Shown here piece by piece: positions 53,468 to 61,714 of a stretch of DNA of 64,000 nt; the stretch's first letter is position 1; every line of letters begins with the position of its first letter. The notes beneath the pieces are model-generated. The model was given only the letters and a program-made list of their open reading frames with translations. It had not been told where the DNA came from and did no database searches. This DNA is from Aquimarina pacifica. Lineage in GTDB: Bacteria > Bacteroidota > Bacteroidia > Flavobacteriales > Flavobacteriaceae. The stretch lies in the NCBI RefSeq assembly GCF_000520955.1, contig NZ_JACC01000002.1, positions 62,001-126,000 on the forward strand. The letters are read 5' to 3'. The position numbers and the translations under genes were made by a program.

Positions 53468-55681
53468 TCATTTTTCAAAAAAATAGGTGTGCATTTGCTC
53501 TGACAAAAGTTTTGACAGCCATATAATTCTTCCGCAATGTTCTACGTGCCATACTGCTTTACCTTCTAACAAGTTACCTGCCAATAAAGGCCCAACGATA
53601 TGCAAGTTATCAGATGCCTCTAAGGCCTCATTTACATCAATACCTATTCTAGAATTATTTGGTTTACAAAAACCTTTTTGCACCACATTTGCTAATAATT
53701 CAGGTACATCTTCTTGAGAAAAATTAGTGCTTCCGACACAATTAATCACTAAGTGAACAGGAACATCAGATACCATATTTGTACCAGATGCGGTATCTAG
53801 ATATTCTAAGAAATATTCATTTGTATCTGCCTTATTAATCGTTACAAATCTTCCGGCAATATGATCAAATCGCTCTTCTTTTTTTAATTGATCTATGTTT
53901 TTAGAATAATGAAAACCTGCACATCGCTGACGACGTCCAATATCATTTCCATATCGGCATGCAAAAGTTCTTAATTCTTCCTCATCAAGTTTTCCTAACA
54001 ATGCCCCAAATGCACTAGAAATAATTCCTACGGTAGATGCAGGACCCAAATTAATCTCATCTGCATAATCTAGATCTTTATAAGTTGCATCAGCTATTTC
54101 TTTTGCTGTCAAACTACTAGCATTTGACAATGCTTTCAAATTATTTGGAACAAAGGTTTTCATCCTTTCTTCATCAGGAACCGCATCAGGTAGCAACCCT
54201 TGTGTAGATAACACAGTGAATTTATTAATTTTCGAAGCTATACCTTCTACATCATTAAGTTTATATAATAACTCTAGTCCGCTCGCATTTGCTCCCACTA
54301 TTAAGACATTAGTGTTTTCGTTTTTTCGGTTTGAAACAAATTGATCAATCTTTTTAAGAACCTTCTTTAATTCTGGTTGATACGGATTATTGACAAAAAG
54401 TAATTTTTCTTCTTCGACCAATGGTGCATTTTTCCATAAGTAACGCACTGGTAAAGAACCTACAGAAAGGACTACTTTCTTAGAATAGATAATATTTTTG
54501 TTTTTAAGGATAATTTTATACCCTCCATTGTTTTTATCTAGATCTATGGCCTCGGCCTCAATATAATTGATTGCAATTTGCCCCTTTTGTTTTGCATGGC
54601 TAATACACTCTGTTATTTTTTCTTCTAAGTATTTTCCAAAAAAGCGTCTCGGAACGAATAAAGGTTCCCAATCATTATTCTGTATCCTTTCGCTATGGGT
54701 ATCTATCCAGTTTGCTGCCAGTTCTCCTCCTTCTTTTCTAAATTCATCTAACAACCAATATTTATTTTTATTTAGCCACTCTATGAATACTCCCAATTCT
54801 GGTTCGGGTAAAAAATTCTTTAATGATGTTATTAAGTGTACAGAAAAACCTGATCTTTCGCCATAAGGTATTCCTAAATGAAATTCACTATACTTATCAA
54901 TTACATTAATTGTAATTTTTCTTTTGACCTCTTGATCTTTGATTTTATTCAAAAATTGTAAAATCGTAAAAGAGGAAGAGATTCCTGATCCTATAAAAGT
55001 AAGATCAGAAGGATTATTTGGATCAGAGACAATACCTTGTGGTTTTTTAGTTCTAAGTACCCGACCCGGATTACCGGCAAGCACTACATAATCTGGGACA
55101 TCTCTAATAATTACTGTTCCTGCACCAATAAGTGTCTCTTCGCCAATCTCTTTTATACCAGTCATGGCAGTAACTCCCATACCTATATAAGCATTTCTTT
55201 TAACATGAATCAGTGCACCTATATTCACTCCTGAGGACATAAATACACCGTCTTCTAAGGTTGCATGATGTGCAATTGTACTTCCACTATTGATCATTAC
55301 ATAATTACCAATAGTCGTATGAGGCATGACAGAATTTCCTGCAAGCATATATACCGCTTCTCCTAAAATTACATCGGGAGCTATAGATACTGTGTGATGC
55401 AAAAATCCGGGGATACCATACCCTTCTTTTTTTAGTGTAGATAAATATTCTATTCGTACCGAATTGATCCCAATCGGACAATAGACATCTTGAATTTTTT
55501 CTTTGAACTCATCAAGAAATAAATCAGTATATTTTCCTAATACAGGAATACCAATTACCTCTTTACCCAATAAATCAGGATTATCATCCATAAAACCAAT
55601 AAGGTTAATACCGGCTTCTTTTAAATAGGATGCATATACCTGTCCTTGGGTTCCTGCTCCAATAATTACTGCTGTTTTCAT
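53468..55681 (-). CDS. Fusion of PglD/NeuD-type sugar acetyltransferase with YdhS-like flavoprotein
   Basis: The ATG at 55681 gives 737 residues; an in-frame ATG at 55699 would overlap the transferase upstream by 14 bp. Residues about 1-212 form a PglD/NeuD-like acetyltransferase with a Rossmann start (AVIIGAGTQGQVYASYL), hexapeptide repeats and a probable catalytic His in STIAHHATLEDG. From about 226 on the protein is a FAD/NAD(P)-binding enzyme of the COG4529 type: LTFIGSGISSSFTILQFL, then PLFVPRRFFGKYLEE, VLIVGANASGLELLYKL, and LHIVGPLLAGNLLEGKA. The two halves read through without a stop or frame change. The first half suits N-acetylation of the 4-amino sugar; the flavoprotein probably hydroxylates or oxidises an attached group. 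Substrate of the second half is unknown. Confidence 0.85.
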   Translation of the reverse strand: MKTAVIIGAGTQGQVYASYLKEAGINLIGFMDDNPDLLGKEVIGIPVLGKYTDLFLDEFKEKIQDVYCPIGINSVRIEYLSTLKKEGYGIPGFLHHTVSIAPDVILGEAVYMLAGNSVMPHTTIGNYVMINSGSTIAHHATLEDGVFMSSGVNIGALIHVKRNAYIGMGVTAMTGIKEIGEETLIGAGTVIIRDVPDYVVLAGNPGRVLRTKKPQGIVSDPNNPSDLTFIGSGISSSFTILQFLNKIKDQEVKRKITINVIDKYSEFHLGIPYGERSGFSVHLITSLKNFLPEPELGVFIEWLNKNKYWLLDEFRKEGGELAANWIDTHSERIQNNDWEPLFVPRRFFGKYLEEKITECISHAKQKGQIAINYIEAEAIDLDKNNGGYKIILKNKNIIYSKKVVLSVGSLPVRYLWKNAPLVEEEKLLFVNNPYQPELKKVLKKIDQFVSNRKNENTNVLIVGANASGLELLYKLNDVEGIASKINKFTVLSTQGLLPDAVPDEERMKTFVPNNLKALSNASSLTAKEIADATYKDLDYADEINLGPASTVGIISSAFGALLGKLDEEELRTFACRYGNDIGRRQRCAGFHYSKNIDQLKKEERFDHIAGRFVTINKADTNEYFLEYLDTASGTNMVSDVPVHLVINCVGSTNFSQEDVPELLANVVQKGFCKPNNSRIGIDVNEALEASDNLHIVGPLLAGNLLEGKAVWHVEHCGRIIWLSKLLSEQMHTYFFEK

Positions 55682-55685
55682 TCGG

Positions 55686-56291
55686 TTAGTTATTTCCATT
55701 AAAAGTAGGCATATTTACATTTTCACCACTATTAATGTCTTCTTTATAAACCACTTTCTTAATGGTTAAAAGAATTATTTTAATATCAGTTTTAAAAGAT
55801 ACGTTTTGAGTGTACCACACATCTAGTTTAAATTTTTGACTCCATGATATAGTATTCCTTCCATTTATTTGAGCCCAACCTGTTATTCCTGGTCGCACAT
55901 CATGGCGTTTACTTTGTTCCTCACTATATAAAGGAAGATATTTTACCAGCAAAGGTCTAGGACCTATAAGACTCATATCTCCTTTAAGAACATTAAATAA
56001 CTGTGGTATTTCGTCTAAGGAATATTTTCTTATAAACTTCCCTGTTGCGGTAATCCTTTGTTCAAAAGGAAGCAATTCGCCATCGCTGTCCTTTTTATCG
56101 TTCATACTTTTGAATTTTATAATCTTAAAAACTCGTTCTTTTTTACCAGGACGTGGTTGAAAAAAGAAAGGTTTACCCCCATTAGTAAACATCAAAATTA
56201 ATGTCGTCACTAATAAGACTGGTGATAGCATAACAATTCCTATTAAGGCTATTACAAAATCAAAAAAACGTTTAAAAAACAATGTATACAT
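55686..56291 (-). CDS. Priming sugar-1-phosphate transferase (PglC-like), copy 1
   Basis: The 201-residue protein has one N-terminal membrane helix (FFKRFFDFVIALIGIVMLSP) and the phosphoglycosyltransferase core: GKKERVFKIIKFKSMND, RKYSLDEIPQLFNVLKGDMS, GPRPLLVKYLPLY, RHDVRPGITGWAQINGRN. The start is the ATG at 56291, aligned with the paralogue at 59867; an ATG 18 bp upstream would add six residues. PglC-type enzymes move a phospho-sugar from UDP to undecaprenyl phosphate. A paralogue lies 3.6 kb away on the same strand; both end in a FNGxN tail. The genes around it are 4-30 bp apart. Confidence 0.92.
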   Translation of the reverse strand: MYTLFFKRFFDFVIALIGIVMLSPVLLVTTLILMFTNGGKPFFFQPRPGKKERVFKIIKFKSMNDKKDSDGELLPFEQRITATGKFIRKYSLDEIPQLFNVLKGDMSLIGPRPLLVKYLPLYSEEQSKRHDVRPGITGWAQINGRNTISWSQKFKLDVWYTQNVSFKTDIKIILLTIKKVVYKEDINSGENVNMPTFNGNN

Positions 56292-56313
56292 ATGACTTAC
56301 TCGTTTCAAACAT

Positions 56314-56553
56314 CTATATTTCAGATGTTATAGTGTTTATTAAATCTCCAACATTATTCATATTCATCAAATCCATAAGCTTAAATTTTATTTCAAACTT
56401 TTTTTCTACTTCTGTTATTATCATCATATGAGTAATTGATTCCCACCCATCAACATCATCTGCTGTTGTCTGATCCGTCAGTTCAAAGTTATTATGTTCT
56501 AACACTGAGACGAACGCTTCGTTTACTTTAGATAAAATTTCTTCTTTATTCAT
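56314..56553 (-). CDS. Acyl/peptidyl carrier protein
   Basis: A 79-residue carrier protein. The probable phosphopantetheine serine is Ser39 in DVDGWESITHM, followed by the acidic helix MMIITEVEKKFEIKFKLMDLMN and a third helix VGDLINTI. The motif DGWESI is a slight variant of the common DSL motif. Its start overlaps the stop of the adenylation enzyme by one base (TAATG), so the two are coupled. A dedicated carrier next to an adenylation enzyme means a tethered amino or acyl group, delivered to some acceptor of this locus. Confidence 0.9.
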   Translation of the reverse strand: MNKEEILSKVNEAFVSVLEHNNFELTDQTTADDVDGWESITHMMIITEVEKKFEIKFKLMDLMNMNNVGDLINTITSEI

Positions 56554-58061
56554 TATTGATTACTTAATTTTTTGTCAAAAAATGCTTTTAACTTTTTCCT
56601 GTCTATTTTTCCATTTATACTATGGGGGAACTCCTTTACAAATTTCACTTGTGTAGGAATCATATAATTTGGCATTTTCGTTTTCATATACTCAAATAGT
56701 GTTTCGGTATCAAATTCTTCTGATTCTATAGCCAAAGCCAATTCGGTATTTCCTAAATTATTTTTAATGTCCAAAGCTACCATATTTACTTTAATTTGGG
56801 ATTTTGATTTGGCATGAAATTCAATTTCTGCCAATTCTACTCGATATCCTCTTATTTTTACCTGAAAATCTGCCCTACCCACATACAAATAATCTCCCTC
56901 TTCATCTTTGATACAAAGGTCGCCCGTTTTATAATAGCGTACTATCTTATTTCCTTCTTGTCGATTAAAAAAACAGTGCGTATTACGCTCTTCGTTTTTC
57001 CAATATCCTGGTGTAATCTGGGGACCTGCCAAACACAATTCACCCATAACATTAATTGCTACCTCTTCATTATCCTCGTTTACTATCAAATAGCTCGTGT
57101 CTTTTTGTGGAGTTCCTATCGCTATGATACCATTATATGCTTTTTGATGGGTATCCTTATGATATGGATAAAAACCACTATAAACAGTAAATTCTGTAGG
57201 TCCGTAGTAATTAAATATTTTACTATTTGGTAAGCATGCACTCCATTCTTTGGCAATATCCTTATATAACGCCCCACCTCCAAAACTACAATACCTTACA
57301 TCGGTTGCATTGATCTCAGAGAAATAGGGTCTTAGGTAATTAATTATAGAAGGTACCATTGTAAGCACAGTGAGCTTTTGTTCTTCTATGAGTTTAAAGA
57401 TGTAAAAATATTTAATAGCTCCGTTTGGTATTGTATATAGACAAGATCCTGCTAAAAAAGGAAATAAATAAGCAACTACCGAAAAATCAAAAGTGAGCTC
57501 AAACATTTGTAAACACCTATCCTTTTCGTTGAGACTAAAAGTCGGTTCATCATCTATCGCACTTACCAAACTATCTAAATTATCAAATGTAATAGGAACG
57601 CCTTTGGGGAGCCCTGTAGTTCCCGAAGTAAACAAAATATATGCTAATTGGTCTCCAGAAAACTTTTTTGGAGTAAGGTCAATATCTACTTCTTCTGATT
57701 CTTTTGGATCAATGATGCTAAATTTATGATATAATGAACTTTCAGAAGAATCGATAACGTATTTTGTACCTGTTAATTCAAAAATCTTTTCATTACGCTC
57801 AATGGGCGTTGCAGGATTAACGGGTACATATGCTTTTCCTTCGAGCCAAAGCGCAATTATCGTTGCATATGTTTCTATATCATCATTAGTAACCAAACCT
57901 ATCAACTTTTCTGATTCGGCAACAGTTTCAACAATTGACGCTCGTATTTTTGAAATCGTCAAAGCAAAATCCTTATATGTATAAAAGGAGTTGTTAATGC
58001 ATAATGCATTATTATGAATGTGATTTTCTATCGATTTTTGTAGTCTTTTTACAAACTTCAT
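56553..58061 (-). CDS. Stand-alone adenylation enzyme (amino-acid type, DltA/NRPS A-domain-like)
   Basis: A 502-residue ANL-superfamily adenylating enzyme. A3 is LFTSGTTGLPKG (residues 143-154), A5 YGPTEFTVYSG, A7 YKTGDLCIKDEEG, A8 GRADFQVKIRGYRVELAEIE and A10 HSINGKIDRKKL with the catalytic Lys485. In A4 the segment FELTFDFSVVAYLFPF carries Asp192, the residue that in amino-acid-activating A domains binds the alpha-amino group; this favours an amino acid over a fatty acid (inference). It activates the substrate with ATP and loads the carrier protein encoded next. It resembles DltA in size and motif set. Confidence 0.9.
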   Translation of the reverse strand: MKFVKRLQKSIENHIHNNALCINNSFYTYKDFALTISKIRASIVETVAESEKLIGLVTNDDIETYATIIALWLEGKAYVPVNPATPIERNEKIFELTGTKYVIDSSESSLYHKFSIIDPKESEEVDIDLTPKKFSGDQLAYILFTSGTTGLPKGVPITFDNLDSLVSAIDDEPTFSLNEKDRCLQMFELTFDFSVVAYLFPFLAGSCLYTIPNGAIKYFYIFKLIEEQKLTVLTMVPSIINYLRPYFSEINATDVRYCSFGGGALYKDIAKEWSACLPNSKIFNYYGPTEFTVYSGFYPYHKDTHQKAYNGIIAIGTPQKDTSYLIVNEDNEEVAINVMGELCLAGPQITPGYWKNEERNTHCFFNRQEGNKIVRYYKTGDLCIKDEEGDYLYVGRADFQVKIRGYRVELAEIEFHAKSKSQIKVNMVALDIKNNLGNTELALAIESEEFDTETLFEYMKTKMPNYMIPTQVKFVKEFPHSINGKIDRKKLKAFFDKKLSNQ

Positions 58062-58153
58062 TTCCTTCTATAAATTACTTCCTTTTGTACTATAATTTGA
58101 GTATTATATTCCTTGAAAACCCTATGTACATTCTAATATGACACAGACAATCA

Positions 58154-59245
58154 TTAATAAAAATGACCATCCCTATTTTCTAAAGTGAGATTATCAAAAT
58201 CCTCCTTAATTTCTATATGAGCTAATCCTTTTTTATTCGTTTTATGCACATAAATAGTGGTATATCTTTCTGTAATACTATTAGATAACTTAGTATCATC
58301 TGTAAAAATAAAATTCCTCTTAGCCTTAATACAATGCTGCATTACTACATCTACACAAACATCATAATACTGATCTTCTTTAACTAAGAAATATTTTACA
58401 TTAAACTCATTATGATTAATAATATAGGATAAAAATCCAATAATTTTATGCTCTTTTATAATTTTCAAAGAATGTATATAAATATTGCGACTTGTTCCAG
58501 TTTGTAATGAAGTAAAAGGGTAATTAGCCCCAACAGGAATCTGCACATATTGCTGCGCATTAATTTGCCAATTTACATATTCTCTAGTTTTATAGATTAA
58601 ATCATTTTTACACAAAGGTTCTATAAACTCCCACGTATCATCATCTAATTGATTTATATAATCGTATGTTAATGATTTGGTTCTTCTTTTAAGTCTTGAC
58701 TTGTTTAGTAACCGTATGCCCGCTCCAAAAACTGAATCAAATGAATCTATTAAAAACTTAAATGATTTGAGAAATCCAAATTTACCTATTAACATAGATG
58801 AATCAAGACTAAAAAATATTGTATATCGTAATCTTGATGCGATTACATTAAAAGGTTGTTTTTTATAAAAAGCCGCTACATTTTCTGTATAAGACTTAAT
58901 AATGACTTGTTTTCCTGCAAGGTTAACTGCTTCATTATATATATATGTTGATAAAACGGTATCCTTATATTGCTTGTCAACCCACCAAGCAATCATCCAA
59001 TATATTTTCTTAGTGTTTTTGGTATTCAAAAAATCAGGAAACATAAAAATAAAAGAAATCATTTTATTATCCTCATACCCTATCACCCCGCAATAATCTT
59101 CTTCGCGTATTCGTGTATTACCTAATAACCAACGTGCTTTACTTTTGGCCATTGGTTCAAGGTTTTCTTTCCAGAATGTATTTTTTTCTACTCCCTCTCT
59201 TAACATTTTTTTTGTTAAGGGAACTACCTCCAAATTTTTACTCAT
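58154..59245 (-). CDS. GNAT-like protein of unknown function
   Basis: A 363-residue protein whose N-terminal half looks like a GNAT domain (EEDYCGVIGYEDNKMISFIF, then YWMIAWWVDKQYKDTVLSTYI, QVIIKSYTENVAAFYKKQPF). The C-terminal half has no motif that I recognise, though NWQINAQQYVQIPVG and YPFTSLQTG recall other envelope-linked acyltransferases. It lies between the second priming transferase (16 bp) and the adenylation enzyme (92 bp) on one strand, consistent with a decorating acetyl- or acyltransferase. The family assignment is moderately confident and the function is open. Confidence 0.7.
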   Translation of the reverse strand: MSKNLEVVPLTKKMLREGVEKNTFWKENLEPMAKSKARWLLGNTRIREEDYCGVIGYEDNKMISFIFMFPDFLNTKNTKKIYWMIAWWVDKQYKDTVLSTYIYNEAVNLAGKQVIIKSYTENVAAFYKKQPFNVIASRLRYTIFFSLDSSMLIGKFGFLKSFKFLIDSFDSVFGAGIRLLNKSRLKRRTKSLTYDYINQLDDDTWEFIEPLCKNDLIYKTREYVNWQINAQQYVQIPVGANYPFTSLQTGTSRNIYIHSLKIIKEHKIIGFLSYIINHNEFNVKYFLVKEDQYYDVCVDVVMQHCIKAKRNFIFTDDTKLSNSITERYTTIYVHKTNKKGLAHIEIKEDFDNLTLENRDGHFY

Positions 59246-59261
59246 CGATATTACCTAAAAA

Positions 59262-59867
59262 CTAATTTTTACCATTAAAATACTCTGATGTTACCTCTTC
59301 AGAAAGATTAACATCTTTCTTTTGCAGGACTTTTTTTACAGTGAGTCCCATTATTTTAAGATCTAACAAAAAACTTAGATTATTAACATACCACACATCA
59401 TATTCGAATTTCTTGGTCCATGATATAGAGTTTCTACCATTAACTTGTGCCCAACCTGTAATCCCGGGCTTTACATCATGTCTTGTTTTCTGTACCTCAT
59501 TATATATTGGCAAATATCCAATTATCAAAGGTCGCGGACCAATTAAAGACATTTCTCCCTTGATTACATTAATCAATTGCGGGATCTCATCCATAGAAGT
59601 TTTTCTTACAATTTGACCGACAGTCGTGATTCTATCCTCTGCAGGTAATAATTCGCCATTCGCATCTGTATCATCATTCATTGTTTTGAATTTCAGTATA
59701 CTAAATATTTTTTCTTTCTTTCCTGGTCTTTTCTGAACGAAGAATGGTTTACCATTATTAGCTATGGTTAGAAAAAGAATTAACCCCAAAAATATTGGTG
59801 AAATTAGAATCAACAAAACAAATGAAATACTAAAATCTAAAACTCTTTTGAAAAAAAAACTATACAC
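59262..59867 (-). CDS. Priming sugar-1-phosphate transferase (PglC-like), copy 2
   Basis: A 201-residue phosphoglycosyltransferase with the same layout as the copy at 55686: an N-terminal membrane helix (FFKRVLDFSISFVLLILISP), GKKEKIFSILKFKTMND, VRKTSMDEIPQLINVIKGEMS, GPRPLIIGYLPIY and RHDVKPGITGWAQVNGRN. Many positions are shared with the paralogue (roughly 60 percent by eye), and the tail FNGKN parallels FNGNN. It leads a cotranscribed minus-strand set that continues through the GNAT-like and adenylation genes. The two copies may serve different repeat units or be a duplication. Confidence 0.92.
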   Translation of the reverse strand: MYSFFFKRVLDFSISFVLLILISPIFLGLILFLTIANNGKPFFVQKRPGKKEKIFSILKFKTMNDDTDANGELLPAEDRITTVGQIVRKTSMDEIPQLINVIKGEMSLIGPRPLIIGYLPIYNEVQKTRHDVKPGITGWAQVNGRNSISWTKKFEYDVWYVNNLSFLLDLKIMGLTVKKVLQKKDVNLSEEVTSEYFNGKN

Positions 59868-59917
59868 TCTTACTAAAATTTAAATTATGAATTATTATGT
59901 CAATTGTTTATTACATA

Positions 59918-59925
59918 CAAATGTA
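59918..59925 (-). promoter_or_regulatory. -7 box TACATTTG before the priming-transferase operon
   Basis: On the minus strand TACATTTG matches TAnnTTTG exactly, 51 nt before the start codon at 59867. No good TTG -33 element is at the normal spacing; the C6 run lies about 120 nt further upstream. Confidence 0.55.
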
Positions 59926-60045
59926 AAAACCATTCACTAAAATGCGCACTAAAACAATCTTCATAATAATATCGTAACAATACGTTATCACTATAAAAAA
60001 CCAGATTCACAATTAAAAATGAACCTATGTTTAACAACACGATAT

Positions 60046-60051
60046 GGGGGG
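60046..60051 (-). promoter_or_regulatory. C6 tract upstream of the priming-transferase operon
   Basis: On the minus strand the sequence is TTTCTCCCCCCATATC, 179 nt before the start codon at 59867 and about 120 nt upstream of the -7 box. It matches the other C6 elements of the window. Confidence 0.5.
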
Positions 60052-60199
60052 AGAAAGTTTATATTTTTTAAAAAAATTATCTTCTGGAGCAAAGACAAAA
60101 AGATCCTTAAAAAATAGAATCTAATATAAACTCTGCGCAAATATACAACCTATATTTCATTTAATAAATCTAATAAATTGACTTTTTACAAAAGAATAT

Positions 60200-61519
60200 T
60201 TAGGGGATATATTCACACACCACCGCCCTTTGTTTACCAGAGGTAAGCAAAGGAATATCTTCTACATATTCTAATTTTATATTTGCCTCATTACCAAGAT
60301 ATTCTCTAAATTCGGTAACAAACTCATCTTTACGTGCAAAATCATTTCCGTCTACCTTTATTTTAATTACATATTCATTTTGATCTTTTTGAATAATTTG
60401 TCTTTGTTTTATTTCTTTATACTTATTAATGACCAATATTATACTTGCAGAAAGTAGCTCTCCTGATGTATTTCGTATCATGTCTACTTTTCTCCCTTCT
60501 ACCTTAGATAATACTTTTTTTTGTTTTCCTTGTATCGTCTCTATAGTCATGCATCCCATATCTCCTGTATCATATCTTATTAATGGCATACTATAATTAA
60601 ATAAATCAGTAATAACTATTCTTCCTAATTGTCCTGGGGCTACTGGATTATTATTAGTAACCTCCAAAATTTCTATAAAATAACTTGCACTATTAATCTC
60701 AAAATACTCCTTTCCTAAAGGTTGTTGAGCTATCATCCCATTTTCAGAGTTAGAATATCTAGACACCACATTTACTCCAAAATATTTTTTCATTCTCTCT
60801 TTGGTAACTGGATTTAATGGTTCAGACATTGCAATTGCAGACTTAACATTACACGGAATAACATCAGATTTATTACTTTCTAAGTAATCACAAATTTTGT
60901 CAAAAGAAGAAGCATACCCTAACATTCCCTTATTAGATGGATCTTTTCTCATTCGAATCAATAATCTTTGAATAACTTCTATTGTTAGATCGAATACATC
61001 TATTGATACTATATTCTGTAAGATCCCTTGTAGCTTGTTCCTTTTATTGAACATGCTCCAAAAACGCAAATAAATAAGTTTATACCCCAACCTGAAACCT
61101 GCCAATTCAGAAAAATATAGTACATCAGCGGTATTGCGAGCCCTTTTAGTTTTATTTTGATATACCGTAAAAGAAGCTCCGGTTGATCCACTAGTAGAAA
61201 CTGCTACTCTCTTCTTGTTGATATACTTTGAAGATTGAAAACTATCAAAAGACGAACGTATAATATCTTTACTGACTACAGGAAAATTTTCGATCTTAGA
61301 ATCTGTACAGTCCTTATAAAAAGGGGTCGATGTGATCGCATGATTTAAAATTGCATCGAGATATTCTTTTTGTCGTTCTATAACTTTTGGATCATCAATA
61401 TTTCGGATAATATTGACAATATCTTTATATTGTTTTCTAACAATACTTCCTTTAGAAAAGTCTAATAACCAAAATAAGCAAGTTCCTGCTTTTTCTTTTA
61501 GATTCATTTTCACAAACAT
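60200..61519 (-). CDS. CapK/PaaK-like AMP-dependent ligase or transferase
   Basis: A CapK-type member of the ANL superfamily, about 439 residues from the ATG at 61519 (alternatives at 61507 and 61549). The A3-like motif is VSTSGSTGASFTVYQNKTKR, followed by a mid segment RYSNSENGMIAQQP and RYDTGDMGCM, and the C-terminal EDIPLLTSGKQRAVV. CapK proteins resemble phenylacetate-CoA ligase but occur in polysaccharide clusters, where their biochemical role is not settled. It lies 165 bp behind the GT4 gene. Confidence 0.82.
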   Translation of the reverse strand: MFVKMNLKEKAGTCLFWLLDFSKGSIVRKQYKDIVNIIRNIDDPKVIERQKEYLDAILNHAITSTPFYKDCTDSKIENFPVVSKDIIRSSFDSFQSSKYINKKRVAVSTSGSTGASFTVYQNKTKRARNTADVLYFSELAGFRLGYKLIYLRFWSMFNKRNKLQGILQNIVSIDVFDLTIEVIQRLLIRMRKDPSNKGMLGYASSFDKICDYLESNKSDVIPCNVKSAIAMSEPLNPVTKERMKKYFGVNVVSRYSNSENGMIAQQPLGKEYFEINSASYFIEILEVTNNNPVAPGQLGRIVITDLFNYSMPLIRYDTGDMGCMTIETIQGKQKKVLSKVEGRKVDMIRNTSGELLSASIILVINKYKEIKQRQIIQKDQNEYVIKIKVDGNDFARKDEFVTEFREYLGNEANIKLEYVEDIPLLTSGKQRAVVCEYIP

Positions 61520-61714
61520 GATAATTAAATGATTAACAACACTTAACAACAGTAATACACATAACTATTTCATTAATTATTGAAAACAATTACATGTGTA
61601 CTAAAAAGATTGATGTCTTTAGTCTATGAATCTTATAAAAAATAACAAAAAAAACTTAAAATTTTATAAATGGCCTAAGATTAGCCCAAGGCTTTATTTG
61701 AAGGAATTCTTATA

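Larger units (their letters stand above)
59868..60199. other. 332-nt spacer with promoter and C6 tract
   Basis: The stretch between the CapK-like stop and the priming-transferase start holds no gene. It carries the C6 run at 60046-60051 and a -7 box at 59918-59925, both oriented to the priming transferase. No terminator hairpin was identified for the upstream CapK-like gene. Confidence 0.6.

Noticed and set aside
56814..57233. 139-codon frame opposite the adenylation enzyme
   Set aside because: It is antisense to the A7-A8 core of a clearly conserved gene.
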